Source: Pseudomonadota bacterium (GTDB lineage Bacteria > Pseudomonadota > Gammaproteobacteria > Burkholderiales > Ferrovaceae). Taken from it: 12,149 nucleotides of DNA. How positions within the stretch are numbered: the stretch's first letter is position 1; every line of letters starts with the position of its first letter. The position numbers and the translations under genes are program-made. Under the pieces are notes generated by a model, which was given only the letters and a program-made list of their open reading frames with translations, ran no database searches and was not told the DNA's origin. Below, one piece after another: positions 1-7,333 of this stretch. The stretch spans positions 1-12,149 of the forward strand of contig JAJZPY010000064.1 in the NCBI GenBank assembly GCA_021811005.1, read 5' to 3'.

Positions 1-2
1 AG

Positions 3-260
3 ACTTTTTGGAATTTTTTCAAGATTATCCTGGCTGTCGCCCTGGTCGGATTCGTCATATCGAAAACGAATCTGGCCGAAGTGATTGCCCTGCTCAAGAC
101 CCGGGGGTATACCATTCTGCTGGTGGAACAGAATTTCCATTTCGCCGCGTCCCTGGCCGACCGCATGATCGTGGTGGAACATGGCCGGGCCGGCCTGCAA
201 CTCACACAAAGCGAACTGGCCGATAGAAAAGAAGCCTTGCAAGAACTGTTGGGTGTCTGA
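3..260 (+). CDS. C-terminal tail of a LivF-like ABC transporter ATPase (partial), with an anomalous N-terminal stretch
   Basis: One reading frame is open from base 3 to the TGA at 258-260. From about base 75 it reads like the end of a LivF/LivG ATPase: a helix ending LLKTRG, the strand and H-loop-region motif TILLVEQN, then LADRMIVVEHGR and a C-terminal helix ending ELLGV. Such subunits hydrolyse ATP on the cytoplasmic face of branched-chain-amino-acid-type importers, which fits the binding protein and permeases that follow. In this family the Walker B/D-loop segment (LLLDEPSLGLAP) should lie about 33 residues before the VEQ motif. At that point this frame instead reads a hydrophobic stretch, IILAVALVGFVISK, flanked by aromatic and Lys residues. 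That resembles the first membrane helix of lysylphosphatidylglycerol-synthase-like (UPF0104) proteins. The first 80 bases are also less GC-rich (35/80). The ATPase tail is secure. The upstream part is either an assembly chimera or a real fusion. Confidence 0.75.
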   Translation, partial: TFWNFFKIILAVALVGFVISKTNLAEVIALLKTRGYTILLVEQNFHFAASLADRMIVVEHGRAGLQLTQSELADRKEALQELLGV

Positions 261-289
261 CCCTTATAACCTGCTGGAGGAGGAAACCG

Positions 290-1531
290 ATGAAAACCAA
301 AAAGACTGTCGTCCCCTTTGCCTTGCGCTCCACGGTTGCGGCCCTGGCCCTGACCCTGGGCCTGGGCGCCGCAATCCCTGCCCAGGCGCAAGTTTCCGAT
401 GGCGTGGTTCGCATCGGCGTCCTCACCGACATGTCGGGAGCCTATTCCGATCTGGCAGGTCCCGGCGCAGTCATTGCGGCCAACATGGCCGTGGAGGATT
501 TCATCGCCAGGCAAAAACCGGGCTTCAAAGTCGAAATCGTGTCCGCCGACCACCAGAACAAGGGCGACATTGCCTCGAACAAGGCCCGCGAATGGTTTGA
601 CCGGGGACAAGTGGACGCGGTCACGGAACTGGTTTCCAGCACCACCGCGCTCGCCGTCATGAAAGTGGCCAAGGAAAAGAACAAGATCGCGCTCATCACC
701 GGCGCAGGCTCCTCGCGCATCACCAACGAAGACTGCAATGACGTCAGCGTGCACTGGGTGTACGACACCTACGCCACCGGCAACGGCACGGGCAAGGCGG
801 TGGTGAAGCAGGGTGGAAAGACCTGGTATTTCCTGACCGCGGACTATGCCTTTGGCCAATCGCTGGAAAGGGACACCACGGCCGTCATCGAAGCCAGCGG
901 CGGCAAGGTGCTGGGTTCGGTACGCCACCCCTTCCCCAGCACCGACCTCTCGTCCTACCTGCTCAAGGCACAGGCGTCAGGCGCCCAGGTGATCGGCCTG
1001 GCCAATGCGGGCGCGGACACCATCAACTCCATCAAGCAGGCCTCGGAATTCGGCATCACGCCCAAGCAGACCCTGGCCGGACTGCTGATGTTCATCACCG
1101 ACATCAACAGCCTGGGCCTCAAGGCCACCCAGGGGATGTACCTGACCGAAGCGTTCTACTGGGACATGAATCCCGAAACCCGCGCCTGGTCCAAGCGCTT
1201 CTTCGCACGTCACAAGAAAATGCCGACCATGGTTCAGGCCGGTCTCTATTCGGCCATCACCCACTATCTGGAAGCCGTGAAGGCGGTCAATTCCGACGAC
1301 ACGCAGAAAGTCATGGCGCAAATGAAAAAAGCGCCGATCAATGACTTCTTCGCCAGAAACGGCAAAATCCGGGACGATGGCCTGATGCTGCATGACATGT
1401 ACCTGATGCAGGTGAAAAAGCCCGCCGATTCCCATTACCCCTGGGATTACTACAATGTGCGGGCCACCATCCCGGCCGCGGATGCTTTCCAGCCGCTCAG
1501 CCAGTCGCGCTGCCCGCTCGTCCATAAATGA
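290..1531 (+). CDS. Periplasmic substrate-binding protein of a Liv-type ABC transporter
   Basis: This 413-residue protein binds the ligand in the periplasm and delivers it to the LivH/LivM-type permeases encoded next. A Sec signal peptide is clear: a basic start (MKTKK), a hydrophobic core at about residues 9-30, and a likely cut after AQA at residue 33. The mature part is a type I periplasmic-binding fold (Peripla_BP_6). It has the opening strand VRIGVLTDMSG at 40-50, SADHQNKGD in lobe 1, and a hinge region around GLANAGADTI (236-245). It looks closest to the LivK-like subgroup whose members end in a CPLV-type tail. Cys149 and Cys408 are the only cysteines and could form a disulfide. A strong ribosome site (GGAGGAGG, 276-283) sits just before the ATG. 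The stop overlaps the next start (ATGA). The ligand cannot be read from the sequence; branched-chain amino acids, aromatic acids or amides are all possible. Confidence 0.93.
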   Translation: MKTKKTVVPFALRSTVAALALTLGLGAAIPAQAQVSDGVVRIGVLTDMSGAYSDLAGPGAVIAANMAVEDFIARQKPGFKVEIVSADHQNKGDIASNKAREWFDRGQVDAVTELVSSTTALAVMKVAKEKNKIALITGAGSSRITNEDCNDVSVHWVYDTYATGNGTGKAVVKQGGKTWYFLTADYAFGQSLERDTTAVIEASGGKVLGSVRHPFPSTDLSSYLLKAQASGAQVIGLANAGADTINSIKQASEFGITPKQTLAGLLMFITDINSLGLKATQGMYLTEAFYWDMNPETRAWSKRFFARHKKMPTMVQAGLYSAITHYLEAVKAVNSDDTQKVMAQMKKAPINDFFARNGKIRDDGLMLHDMYLMQVKKPADSHYPWDYYNVRATIPAADAFQPLSQSRCPLVHK

Positions 1532-2415
1532 CCGAAATCTTCGGCATCCCCCTGCTGGCCCTCGCAGGCCAGCTGCTGCTGGGGTTAGTCAACGGCTCGT
1601 TTTATGCCTTGCTGAGCCTGGGCCTGGCCGTCATTTTCGGCATGCTCAACATCATCAATTTCGCGCACGGCGCGTTTTACATGATGGGCGCGTTTGCTGC
1701 CTGGATGCTGCTGGACAACTTCGGCATCGGGTATTTTGGCGCGCTGGTGCTCGCCCCCATCCTGGTGGGCTCGGTGGGCGTCGTGGTGGAGCGGCTGCTG
1801 CTCAAGCGGCTCTACCGTCTCGACCACCTTTATGGACTGCTGCTCACGTTCGGCCTCGCGCTGATACTGGAAGGCCTGTTCCGCAACCAGTTCGGCGTGA
1901 GCGGGGAAACCTACGACGTGCCTGAAGTGCTGGAAGGCGCCCTCAACCTGGGATTCATGGCCCTGCCCAAGTACCGGGTGTGGGTCGTGGGATTTTCCAC
2001 CCTGGTCTGCTTCTCCACCTGGCTCATCATTGAAAAAACCCGCCTGGGAGCCTACCTGCGGGCGGCCACGGAAAACCCCCAGCTCACCCAGGCCTTTGGC
2101 GTGAACGTTCCGCTCATGGTCATGATGACCTACGGATTCGGGGTGGGCCTGGCCGCGCTGGCCGGCGTCATGGCCGCACCCATTTTTCAGGTGAGTCCCC
2201 TCATGGGCTCCAACCTCATCATCGTGGTCTTCGCGGTGGTGGTCATCGGCGGCATGGGGTCGATTCTCGGCGCCATTGTCAGCGGACTGGCCCTCGGGGT
2301 GGTGGAAGGCCTGGCCAAGGTCTATTACCCCGAAGCTTCCGCCACGGTGGTTTTCGTCATCATGGCCATCGTGCTGATCCTGCGTCCGGCCGGCCTGTTC
2401 GGCAGGGAGGCATGA
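1528..2415 (+). CDS. livH: LivH-type ABC transporter inner-membrane permease
   Basis: This 295-residue, strongly hydrophobic protein belongs to the BPD_transp_2 family. With the LivM-like subunit it would form the membrane channel of the importer. Diagnostic stretches are LVNGSFYALLSLGLAVIFG near residues 19-37, NIINFAHGAFYMMGA just after, and the cytoplasmic coupling-loop region around RAATENPQLTQAFGVNV at about 180-196. VFAVVVIGGMGSILGAIVSGL near the C-terminus is typical of LivH. About eight membrane helices are apparent. The start codon overlaps the binding-protein stop (ATGA at 1528-1531) with no obvious Shine-Dalgarno, so it is probably translated by coupling. Length is normal for the family. 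The substrate is set by the binding protein, so the livH symbol describes subunit type rather than proven leucine transport. Confidence 0.92.
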   Translation: MTEIFGIPLLALAGQLLLGLVNGSFYALLSLGLAVIFGMLNIINFAHGAFYMMGAFAAWMLLDNFGIGYFGALVLAPILVGSVGVVVERLLLKRLYRLDHLYGLLLTFGLALILEGLFRNQFGVSGETYDVPEVLEGALNLGFMALPKYRVWVVGFSTLVCFSTWLIIEKTRLGAYLRAATENPQLTQAFGVNVPLMVMMTYGFGVGLAALAGVMAAPIFQVSPLMGSNLIIVVFAVVVIGGMGSILGAIVSGLALGVVEGLAKVYYPEASATVVFVIMAIVLILRPAGLFGREA

Positions 2416-3353
2416 TGCGCCGCCTGGGAATGGCGCTGGCGCTGGGGGCTGCCCTCCTGGCCCCGGCCGTGCTGTATCCGGTGCTGCTCATGAAAGTGCT
2501 GTGCTTTGCCATCTTTGCCAGTGCCTTCAATCTGCTGCTGGGATATACCGGACTCCTGTCCTTCGGCCATGCCGCCTTTTTCGGCGGGGCAGCCTATGTG
2601 GCCGGCTTCACCATACGGGAACTGGCCTGGAGCCCGCTCGCCGCGGTGGCCGCCGGCACCGTGCTGGCCGGTGTGCTGGGATGGATCGTCGGTCGTCTGG
2701 CCATCCGGCGCCAGGGCATCTACTTTGCGATGATCACCCTGGCCCTGGCGCAGCTGCTGTATTTCATCTGCATCGAACTGCCGCAGACGGGCGGCGAAGA
2801 CGGCCTTCAGGGGGTCCCGCGCGGCACGCTGGCAGGACTCGACCTGTCCAACGACCTCACGCTCTACTACGTCATCCTGACCGTTTCCGTGCTGGTGTTT
2901 GTGCTGATCCACCGCACCATTCACTCCCCCTTCGGGCAAGTCCTCAAGGCGATCCGGGAAAACGAGGCGCGCGCCGTGTCCCTGGGCTATGACGTGGACC
3001 GCTACAAGCTGCTGGCCTTCGTTCTGTCCGCCAGCCTGTCCGGCCTTGCCGGTGCCCTCAAGGTCCTGGTATTCAAGTTCGCCACGCTCACGGACGTGCA
3101 CTGGCACATGTCCGGCGACGTGGTGCTGATGACGATCCTGGGCGGCATCGGCACGGTGTCGGGCCCCATGGTGGGCGCCTCCCTCATCGTGACCCTGGAA
3201 GACCAGCTGGCCGACAAGGTGGGAGCCCTGGTGACCGTCATCATGGGCGGCATTTTCGTGCTGTGCGTCCTGCTCTTCCGGCGCGGCATCGTGGGTGAAG
3301 CCTCGGCTTTCTGGCAACGGCTGTTGGGCAACCGCAATTCTTCCGGGATTTGA
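2412..3353 (+). CDS. livM: LivM-type ABC transporter inner-membrane permease
   Basis: This is the second channel subunit of the importer, 313 residues, also BPD_transp_2. Typical LivM signatures are NLLLGYTGLLSFGHAAFFGG at about 41-60, RRQGIYFAMITLALAQLLYF at about 99-118, and the cytoplasmic loop PFGQVLKAIRENEARAVSLG followed by a helix ending SGLAGAL. LivM proteins usually have more membrane helices than LivH and can be longer; this one lacks any long N-terminal extension. The ATG at 2412 overlaps the livH stop. A second ATG at 2415 also works. The GGGAGG at 2405-2410 is very close to both, so the exact start is uncertain by one codon. Its TGA stop (3351-3353) lies inside the FNR-like box of the next operon, so the transporter unit probably ends here. 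Confidence 0.92.
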   Translation: MMRRLGMALALGAALLAPAVLYPVLLMKVLCFAIFASAFNLLLGYTGLLSFGHAAFFGGAAYVAGFTIRELAWSPLAAVAAGTVLAGVLGWIVGRLAIRRQGIYFAMITLALAQLLYFICIELPQTGGEDGLQGVPRGTLAGLDLSNDLTLYYVILTVSVLVFVLIHRTIHSPFGQVLKAIRENEARAVSLGYDVDRYKLLAFVLSASLSGLAGALKVLVFKFATLTDVHWHMSGDVVLMTILGGIGTVSGPMVGASLIVTLEDQLADKVGALVTVIMGGIFVLCVLLFRRGIVGEASAFWQRLLGNRNSSGI

Positions 3354-3363
3354 TCTAACGCAA
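3350..3363 (+). promoter_or_regulatory. Candidate FNR/ANR binding box upstream of ubiD
   Basis: TTGAT-CTAA-CGCAA matches 8 of 10 defined positions of the FNR-family consensus TTGAT-N4-ATCAA, with a perfect left half. It overlaps the livM stop codon. Its centre (3356.5) lies exactly 41.5 bp upstream of position 3398, the start predicted by the -10-like hexamer at 3386-3391. This is the geometry of class II FNR-activated promoters. In E. coli the ubiUV genes are known to be FNR-controlled. The match and spacing are seen directly; factor binding is inferred. Confidence 0.6.
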
Positions 3364-3385
3364 AGAGCACGAAGCGCGCTTCCCC

Positions 3386-3391
3386 AATACT
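3386..3391 (+). promoter_or_regulatory. Candidate -10 element of the ubiD operon promoter
   Basis: AATACT matches TATAAT at 4 of 6 positions, including the key A2 and T6. It would place transcription start near 3398, about 25 nt before the preferred ubiD start codon. No good -35 hexamer is visible, as expected for an activator-dependent promoter where FNR occupies the -41.5 region. Confidence 0.45.
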
Positions 3392-3422
3392 GGCAGCTTT
3401 GCCGGTCCCGGGAATCTCGATC

Positions 3423-4901
3423 GTGGCTTACGATGACCTGCGCACTTTTCTGCGCGATCTGGAACAACAGGGTGCCCTGTTGCGGGTGGCCCAACCCGTG
3501 GACCCCGTTCTGGAAAGCACGGCCCTGTGCCTGAGAAGCCTGCAGCAAAACGGCCCTGCCCTGCTTTTCGAAACTCCCCGCGGCTCCAGCCTGCCCCTGC
3601 TGGGCAATCTCTTCGGATCACCGGCCCGCATCCAGGCCGCCCTGCACCATCGCGCCATCCGCTCCTTTCGGGAGCTGGGCGAACTGCTGGCTTCGCTGCA
3701 GATGCCGCAGCTTCCCCGGGGGCTGGAGGGATGGCTGCGCGCCTGGCCCGAATACGCCCAACTGGCCAACCTTCGTCCGGAACAGGCCGCCCATGCGCCT
3801 TTCGAATCCCAGATACTGGAAGGCAGCGCAGTGGACTTGTCCCTTCTGCCCATCCAGCACTGCTGGCCGGAAGATGCCGGCCGCCTCATCACTTTCGGCC
3901 TGGTGGTCACCCGAGGGTTGAGGCAGACCCGGCAGAACGTGGCGGTGTACCGCCAGCAGGTCATCGGACCCAACCGCGTCATCATGCGCTGGCTTCCGCA
4001 CCGGGGCGGCGCACTGGACTATGCGGACTGGCTCGCGGCCCGGCCGCAGGAACCCTTTCCGGTTGCTGTCGTGATCGGCGCCGACCCCTGCACCCAGCTT
4101 GCGGCCGTCAGCCCGATCCCCGACACCCTTTCGGAGTACGAATTCGCGGGGCTATTGCGCGGGCAGCCCACGTTGCTTCGGCACTCCAGCCACACCGGCC
4201 TGGATGTGCCCGCAGGTGCTGAAATCGTGCTGGAAGGCCATATCCACCCCGGTGACCGCGCACTCGAAGGCCCCTTTGGCGACCACACCGGCTACTACAA
4301 CAGCCAGGCGGAATTTCCCGTGCTGACCGTGGAGCGCCTTTGCCTGCGCGCAGGCGCCCTCTACCAGGGCAGCTACATGGGGCGGCCGCCCCTGGACGAG
4401 CCTTCGGTATTGGCGCGCGAGCTGAACGACCTTTTCGTGCCGCTGCTGCGCCACACCTTTCCCGAAATCCTGGATTTTTACCTGCCGCCGGAAGCCTGCT
4501 CCTACCGCATTGCCGTCGTCAGCCTGCACAAGCAGTACGCCGGACATGCCCGGCGCATCATGATGGGCATCTGGTCCTGGCTGCGCCAGTTCACCTACAC
4601 CAAATTCGTCATCGTGGTGGATGGCGACATCGACATTCGCAACTGGAGCGAAGTGATCTGGGCCATTTCCACCCGCATGGACCCGGTTCGCGACTGCCTC
4701 CTGATCGAAAACACGCCCATCGACTACCTCGACTTTGCCAGCCCTGAAACCGGCCTGGGCGGAAAAATGGGGCTTGATGCCACCAACAAATGGCCTGGTG
4801 AAACCCACCGATCCTGGGGGCGGCCCATCCGGCACGATCCCGAGTTCGCCCGCCGCATGGATGCCCTGTGGCAGACCCTTTTTTCGGAACACGCCGCATG
4901 A
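3423..4901 (+). CDS. ubiD: UbiD, 3-polyprenyl-4-hydroxybenzoate decarboxylase (prFMN-dependent)
   Basis: UbiD removes the carboxyl group of 3-polyprenyl-4-hydroxybenzoate in ubiquinone biosynthesis, using prenylated FMN made by UbiX (not encoded here). The protein closely follows E. coli UbiD over its whole length. Seen: QNVAVYRQQVIG with the metal-site Asn172 and prFMN-contacting VYR at 175-177, RGG at 194-196, SEYEFAG with metal-site Glu238, EGPFGDHTGYY with the proton-donor position Asp287, and the conserved C-terminal region with ENTPIDYLDF and KMGLDATNKWPGE. I chose the GTG at 3423 because the protein then begins MAYDDLRTFL like its relatives, has 492 residues, and puts those residues at the E. 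coli numbers as I recall them. GGGA at 3410-3413 precedes it. A TTG at 3399 would add eight residues but sits at the predicted transcript start. First gene of the ubiDUVT operon. Confidence 0.95.
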   Translation: MAYDDLRTFLRDLEQQGALLRVAQPVDPVLESTALCLRSLQQNGPALLFETPRGSSLPLLGNLFGSPARIQAALHHRAIRSFRELGELLASLQMPQLPRGLEGWLRAWPEYAQLANLRPEQAAHAPFESQILEGSAVDLSLLPIQHCWPEDAGRLITFGLVVTRGLRQTRQNVAVYRQQVIGPNRVIMRWLPHRGGALDYADWLAARPQEPFPVAVVIGADPCTQLAAVSPIPDTLSEYEFAGLLRGQPTLLRHSSHTGLDVPAGAEIVLEGHIHPGDRALEGPFGDHTGYYNSQAEFPVLTVERLCLRAGALYQGSYMGRPPLDEPSVLARELNDLFVPLLRHTFPEILDFYLPPEACSYRIAVVSLHKQYAGHARRIMMGIWSWLRQFTYTKFVIVVDGDIDIRNWSEVIWAISTRMDPVRDCLLIENTPIDYLDFASPETGLGGKMGLDATNKWPGETHRSWGRPIRHDPEFARRMDALWQTLFSEHAA

Positions 4902-5899
4902 ACATGGAACTCGTTTGCCCCGCAGGAAGTCCGGCAGCACTGGAGGCCGCACTGGAACATGGCGCGGATGCCGTGTATGTGGGACTGCGCAACCCCACCA
5001 ACGCGCGCGCCTTCCCCGGGCTGAATTTCACGCCCGAGGCGCTGGCTGCGGCGGTTTCCACGGCCCATGCCCGGCGCAGAAAACTCTACCTGGCCCTCAA
5101 CACCTATCCCACGTCCCGGCACATCCACGTCTGGAAAGACAGCATCGATATGGCCGCGGCAGCCGGGGTGGATGCCTTCATCATCGCAGACATGGCGCTG
5201 CTGGATTACGCTGCGCGACGCCATGCCGGCATCCCGCGCCACCTGTCGGTCCAGGGTTCGGCCACCACCGCCGTGGCCCTGCGTTTTTTTTACGAACGTT
5301 TCGGCATCGCGCGCGCCGTGCTGCCGCGCGTGCTCTCCATCGCCCAGGTGGAGCACCTGTGCGAACAGGCTCCCGTGGCCATTGAAGTGTTCGCCTTTGG
5401 CAGCCTGTGCATCATGGTGGAAGGACGTTGCCAGCTTTCCAGCCACGTCACCGGACAATCGCCCAATTGCCACGGCGTTTGTTCTCCGGCCGAACACGTG
5501 CGCTGGACCGAACTGCCGGGAAACCGCCGTGAAGTTCGCCTGGGCCAGGTGCTGGTGGACCGGTTCGAACCCGAAGAGCCCGCGAGCTACCCCACCCTGT
5601 GCAAAGGGCGCTACCAGCAGGACGGCCAGCCCTTCTACGCGCTCGAGGAGCCCACCAGCCTCAATACCCTGGAGCTTCTGCCGCGCCTGGCCCAGGCCGG
5701 CGTGGCCGCACTCAAAGTGGAAGGCCGACAGCGCGGCCCCGCTTACGTGACTCAGGTCACCCGCGTGTGGCGGGGAGCGCTCGATGCCCTCAAGGGGCCG
5801 CAGCCGTTCCGCATCCTGCCGGAATGGGAGGCCCAGCTGTCCCACGTTTCCGAGGGGTTGCAGACCACCCTGGGCCCTTACCACCGCCGCTGGCAATGA
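4898..5899 (+). CDS. ubiU: UbiU, O2-independent ubiquinone hydroxylation protein (U32 family, 4Fe-4S)
   Basis: UbiU pairs with UbiV. Together they are required for the ring hydroxylations of ubiquinone synthesis without O2. The protein (333 residues) belongs to the peptidase U32 family and tracks E. coli UbiU closely: it opens MELVCPAGSPAALEAA, has GADAVYVGLRNPTNAR, and ends GPYHRRWQ. The four Fe-S ligand cysteines known for UbiU are all present, at Cys171 (SLC), Cys178 (GRC), Cys195 (GVCSP) and Cys235 (TLCKGRY). Start: the ATG at 4898 overlaps the ubiD stop (ATGA), with GGA nine bases upstream. An ATG at 4904 would give the exact MEL start of the E. coli protein. A GTG at 4868 is open but lies inside ubiD and adds residues that relatives lack. 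Generic annotation often calls this family a protease; the four-cysteine pattern and UbiV neighbour argue for UbiU. Confidence 0.95.
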   Translation: MNMELVCPAGSPAALEAALEHGADAVYVGLRNPTNARAFPGLNFTPEALAAAVSTAHARRRKLYLALNTYPTSRHIHVWKDSIDMAAAAGVDAFIIADMALLDYAARRHAGIPRHLSVQGSATTAVALRFFYERFGIARAVLPRVLSIAQVEHLCEQAPVAIEVFAFGSLCIMVEGRCQLSSHVTGQSPNCHGVCSPAEHVRWTELPGNRREVRLGQVLVDRFEPEEPASYPTLCKGRYQQDGQPFYALEEPTSLNTLELLPRLAQAGVAALKVEGRQRGPAYVTQVTRVWRGALDALKGPQPFRILPEWEAQLSHVSEGLQTTLGPYHRRWQ

Positions 5900-5903
5900 C
5901 CCC

Positions 5904-6818
5904 ATGAAACTCTCCCTCGGCCCGCTGCAGTATTTCTGGAAACGCGCTGACGTCCTGGATTTTTACCAGCAGGCGGCAGACTGGCCGGTTGACGTCATCT
6001 ACCTGGGAGAAACGGTCTGCAGCAAACGGCGCGAACTGCGCCTGCCGGACTGGCTCTCCATCGCCGATAACCTGACCGCCGCCGGACACGACGTGGTGCT
6101 CTCGTCCCTGGTGCTGGTGGAAGCTGCGTCGGAACTGTCCACCCTGCGCCGCATGGCGGACAACGGGCGTTTTGGCATGGAAGCCAATGACCTGTCCGCA
6201 GTGCAGGTCTGCCTGGAGCGGCAAGTCCCGTTTGTGGGCGGCCCCACCCTCAACATTTACAACCACGAAACCCTGGCCCTGCTGCAGTCCTGCGGCATGA
6301 CCCGATTTGTGCTGACCATGGACCAAGGCGAAACCGCATTGCGGGCCTTGCGCGAAGCGCAAGCAACCCTGGGCGGCGCATTCCCCGAAGTGGAAGTCAT
6401 GGCATGGGGCCGCTTGCCGCTGGCCTATTCGGCACGCTGCTTTACGGCGCGCGCCAGCAATCTGGGCAAGGATGAATGCGGTTTCAAATGCCTGGAGCAT
6501 CCGCAGGGGCTGGCCCTTGCCACCCGCGAAGGGGAATCGTTCATTCGCCTCAACGGCATCCAGGTGCAAAGCGAAGCCCGCTGCGATCTGGCGCCGGACC
6601 TGGAAAGCCTGCGTCAATGCGGCGTGGATTACCTGCGCCTCAGTCCGCAACCGGAAGGCATGGCCGAGGTCATCGAACGGTTTCATGACGCGCTGCAAAG
6701 CGGATGCCCGCCGGGCCGGGCGGGCGATTGCAACGGCTATTGGCATGGCAGGCCCGGCATGGACTGGGTTGGTGCGGCCCGGGAATTTTCAGGCGACCTT
6801 CAGGAGACCACCCGATGA
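5904..6818 (+). CDS. ubiV: UbiV, O2-independent ubiquinone hydroxylation protein (U32 family, 4Fe-4S)
   Basis: UbiV is the partner of UbiU in anaerobic ubiquinone ring hydroxylation. The 304-residue protein opens MKLSLGPLQYFW as in E. coli UbiV, then DVIYLGETVCSKRR, LPLAYSARCFTAR and KDECGFKC. The four iron-sulfur ligands expected for UbiV are present as Cys39, Cys179, Cys192 and Cys196 in the pattern C-X(139)-C-X12-C-X3-C. The C-terminus keeps LRLSPQ (245-250) and DCNGYW (275-280), as in relatives. The start is the ATG four bases after the ubiU stop. No good Shine-Dalgarno is seen, so coupling from ubiU is likely. The frame is open further upstream but only inside ubiU. The stop overlaps the ubiT start (ATGA). 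Confidence 0.95.
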   Translation: MKLSLGPLQYFWKRADVLDFYQQAADWPVDVIYLGETVCSKRRELRLPDWLSIADNLTAAGHDVVLSSLVLVEAASELSTLRRMADNGRFGMEANDLSAVQVCLERQVPFVGGPTLNIYNHETLALLQSCGMTRFVLTMDQGETALRALREAQATLGGAFPEVEVMAWGRLPLAYSARCFTARASNLGKDECGFKCLEHPQGLALATREGESFIRLNGIQVQSEARCDLAPDLESLRQCGVDYLRLSPQPEGMAEVIERFHDALQSGCPPGRAGDCNGYWHGRPGMDWVGAAREFSGDLQETTR

Positions 6819-7333
6819 CTTTTTCCTGGCTCACTCCCGAGCGGATGCCCCGACCGCTGCTCCGGTTGCTGCCTCCGCCCAAAGGGCTTGCCCGCGGCCT
6901 TGCCATCCTGCCTTCCACATGGCCGGCGCGGGCTTTCACGCACCTGCTGCAACGGCATCTGCTTCAGACCCTGCCCGCAGGCAGCCTGGAATTCCTGGAA
7001 AAAAGACGGGTGTCGGTGAGCGTGGACGATCTGGGATTTTTCTGGGCCATCACGGCCGAAGGGGGAAAACTCCACACGCTGGCTCCGGGCACTGAAGCCG
7101 AAGCCACCATTCGCGGCAAAGCGCTGGACCTGCTCCTGCTCGCCGGCCGCCTTGAAGATGCGGACACCCTGTTTTTTCAGCGGCGCCTGATCATGACCGG
7201 AGACACCGCCCTGGGGCTGCAAATCCGCAACCTTCTGGACCAGTGGCCCATGGAACGGCTTTCCCCGGCACTGCAAGTGCTGTTGAACCGCCTGACGCGA
7301 CTGGCGCTGGCGGCCAAGGCTGCCCGCGCTTAA
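6815..7333 (+). CDS. ubiT: UbiT, SCP2-domain lipid-binding accessory factor of anaerobic ubiquinone synthesis
   Basis: UbiT is the SCP2-type (sterol carrier protein 2) lipid-binding factor needed with UbiU and UbiV for ubiquinone without O2. It is thought to hold the hydrophobic intermediates, much as UbiJ does in the aerobic pathway. The 172-residue protein has a basic, proline-containing N-terminal helix region, then the SCP2 domain from about 55 to 145. The most diagnostic stretch is EDADTLFFQRRL (114-125) followed by TGDTALGL and NLLDQ, nearly as in E. coli UbiT. The ATG lies in an ATGA overlap with the ubiV stop, and AGGAG at 6802-6806 fits the ribosome site. Its TAA shares the bases TTAA (7330-7333) with the stop of the opposing pilin gene. 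Last gene of the operon; no terminator hairpin is visible after it. Confidence 0.93.
   Translation: MTFSWLTPERMPRPLLRLLPPPKGLARGLAILPSTWPARAFTHLLQRHLLQTLPAGSLEFLEKRRVSVSVDDLGFFWAITAEGGKLHTLAPGTEAEATIRGKALDLLLLAGRLEDADTLFFQRRLIMTGDTALGLQIRNLLDQWPMERLSPALQVLLNRLTRLALAAKAARA

Noticed and set aside
3399..3422. Longer ubiD starting at TTG 3399
   Set aside because: The extra eight residues are absent from E. coli UbiD, the TTG lies one base after the predicted transcript start, and the GTG at 3423 aligns residue numbers with E. coli UbiD.
2325..3548. Long minus-strand open frame (407 codons) across livM and into ubiD
   Set aside because: Its protein is rich in Gln, His, Gly and Arg with no recognisable domain, typical of an antisense shadow of GC-rich coding DNA; the plus-strand LivM and UbiD are well supported.
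4868..4897. Longer ubiU starting at GTG 4868
   Set aside because: It lies inside ubiD and adds ten residues not found in relatives; the ATGA overlap at 4898 is the normal coupled start.
4724..5905. Minus-strand open frame (393 codons) opposite ubiU
   Set aside because: Shadow frame with no family features, lying over a gene with full-length match to UbiU.
4898..6818. Reading ubiU and ubiV as U32-family collagenase-like proteases
   Set aside because: Both carry the four-cysteine Fe-S patterns and end motifs of UbiU and UbiV and sit with ubiD and ubiT.
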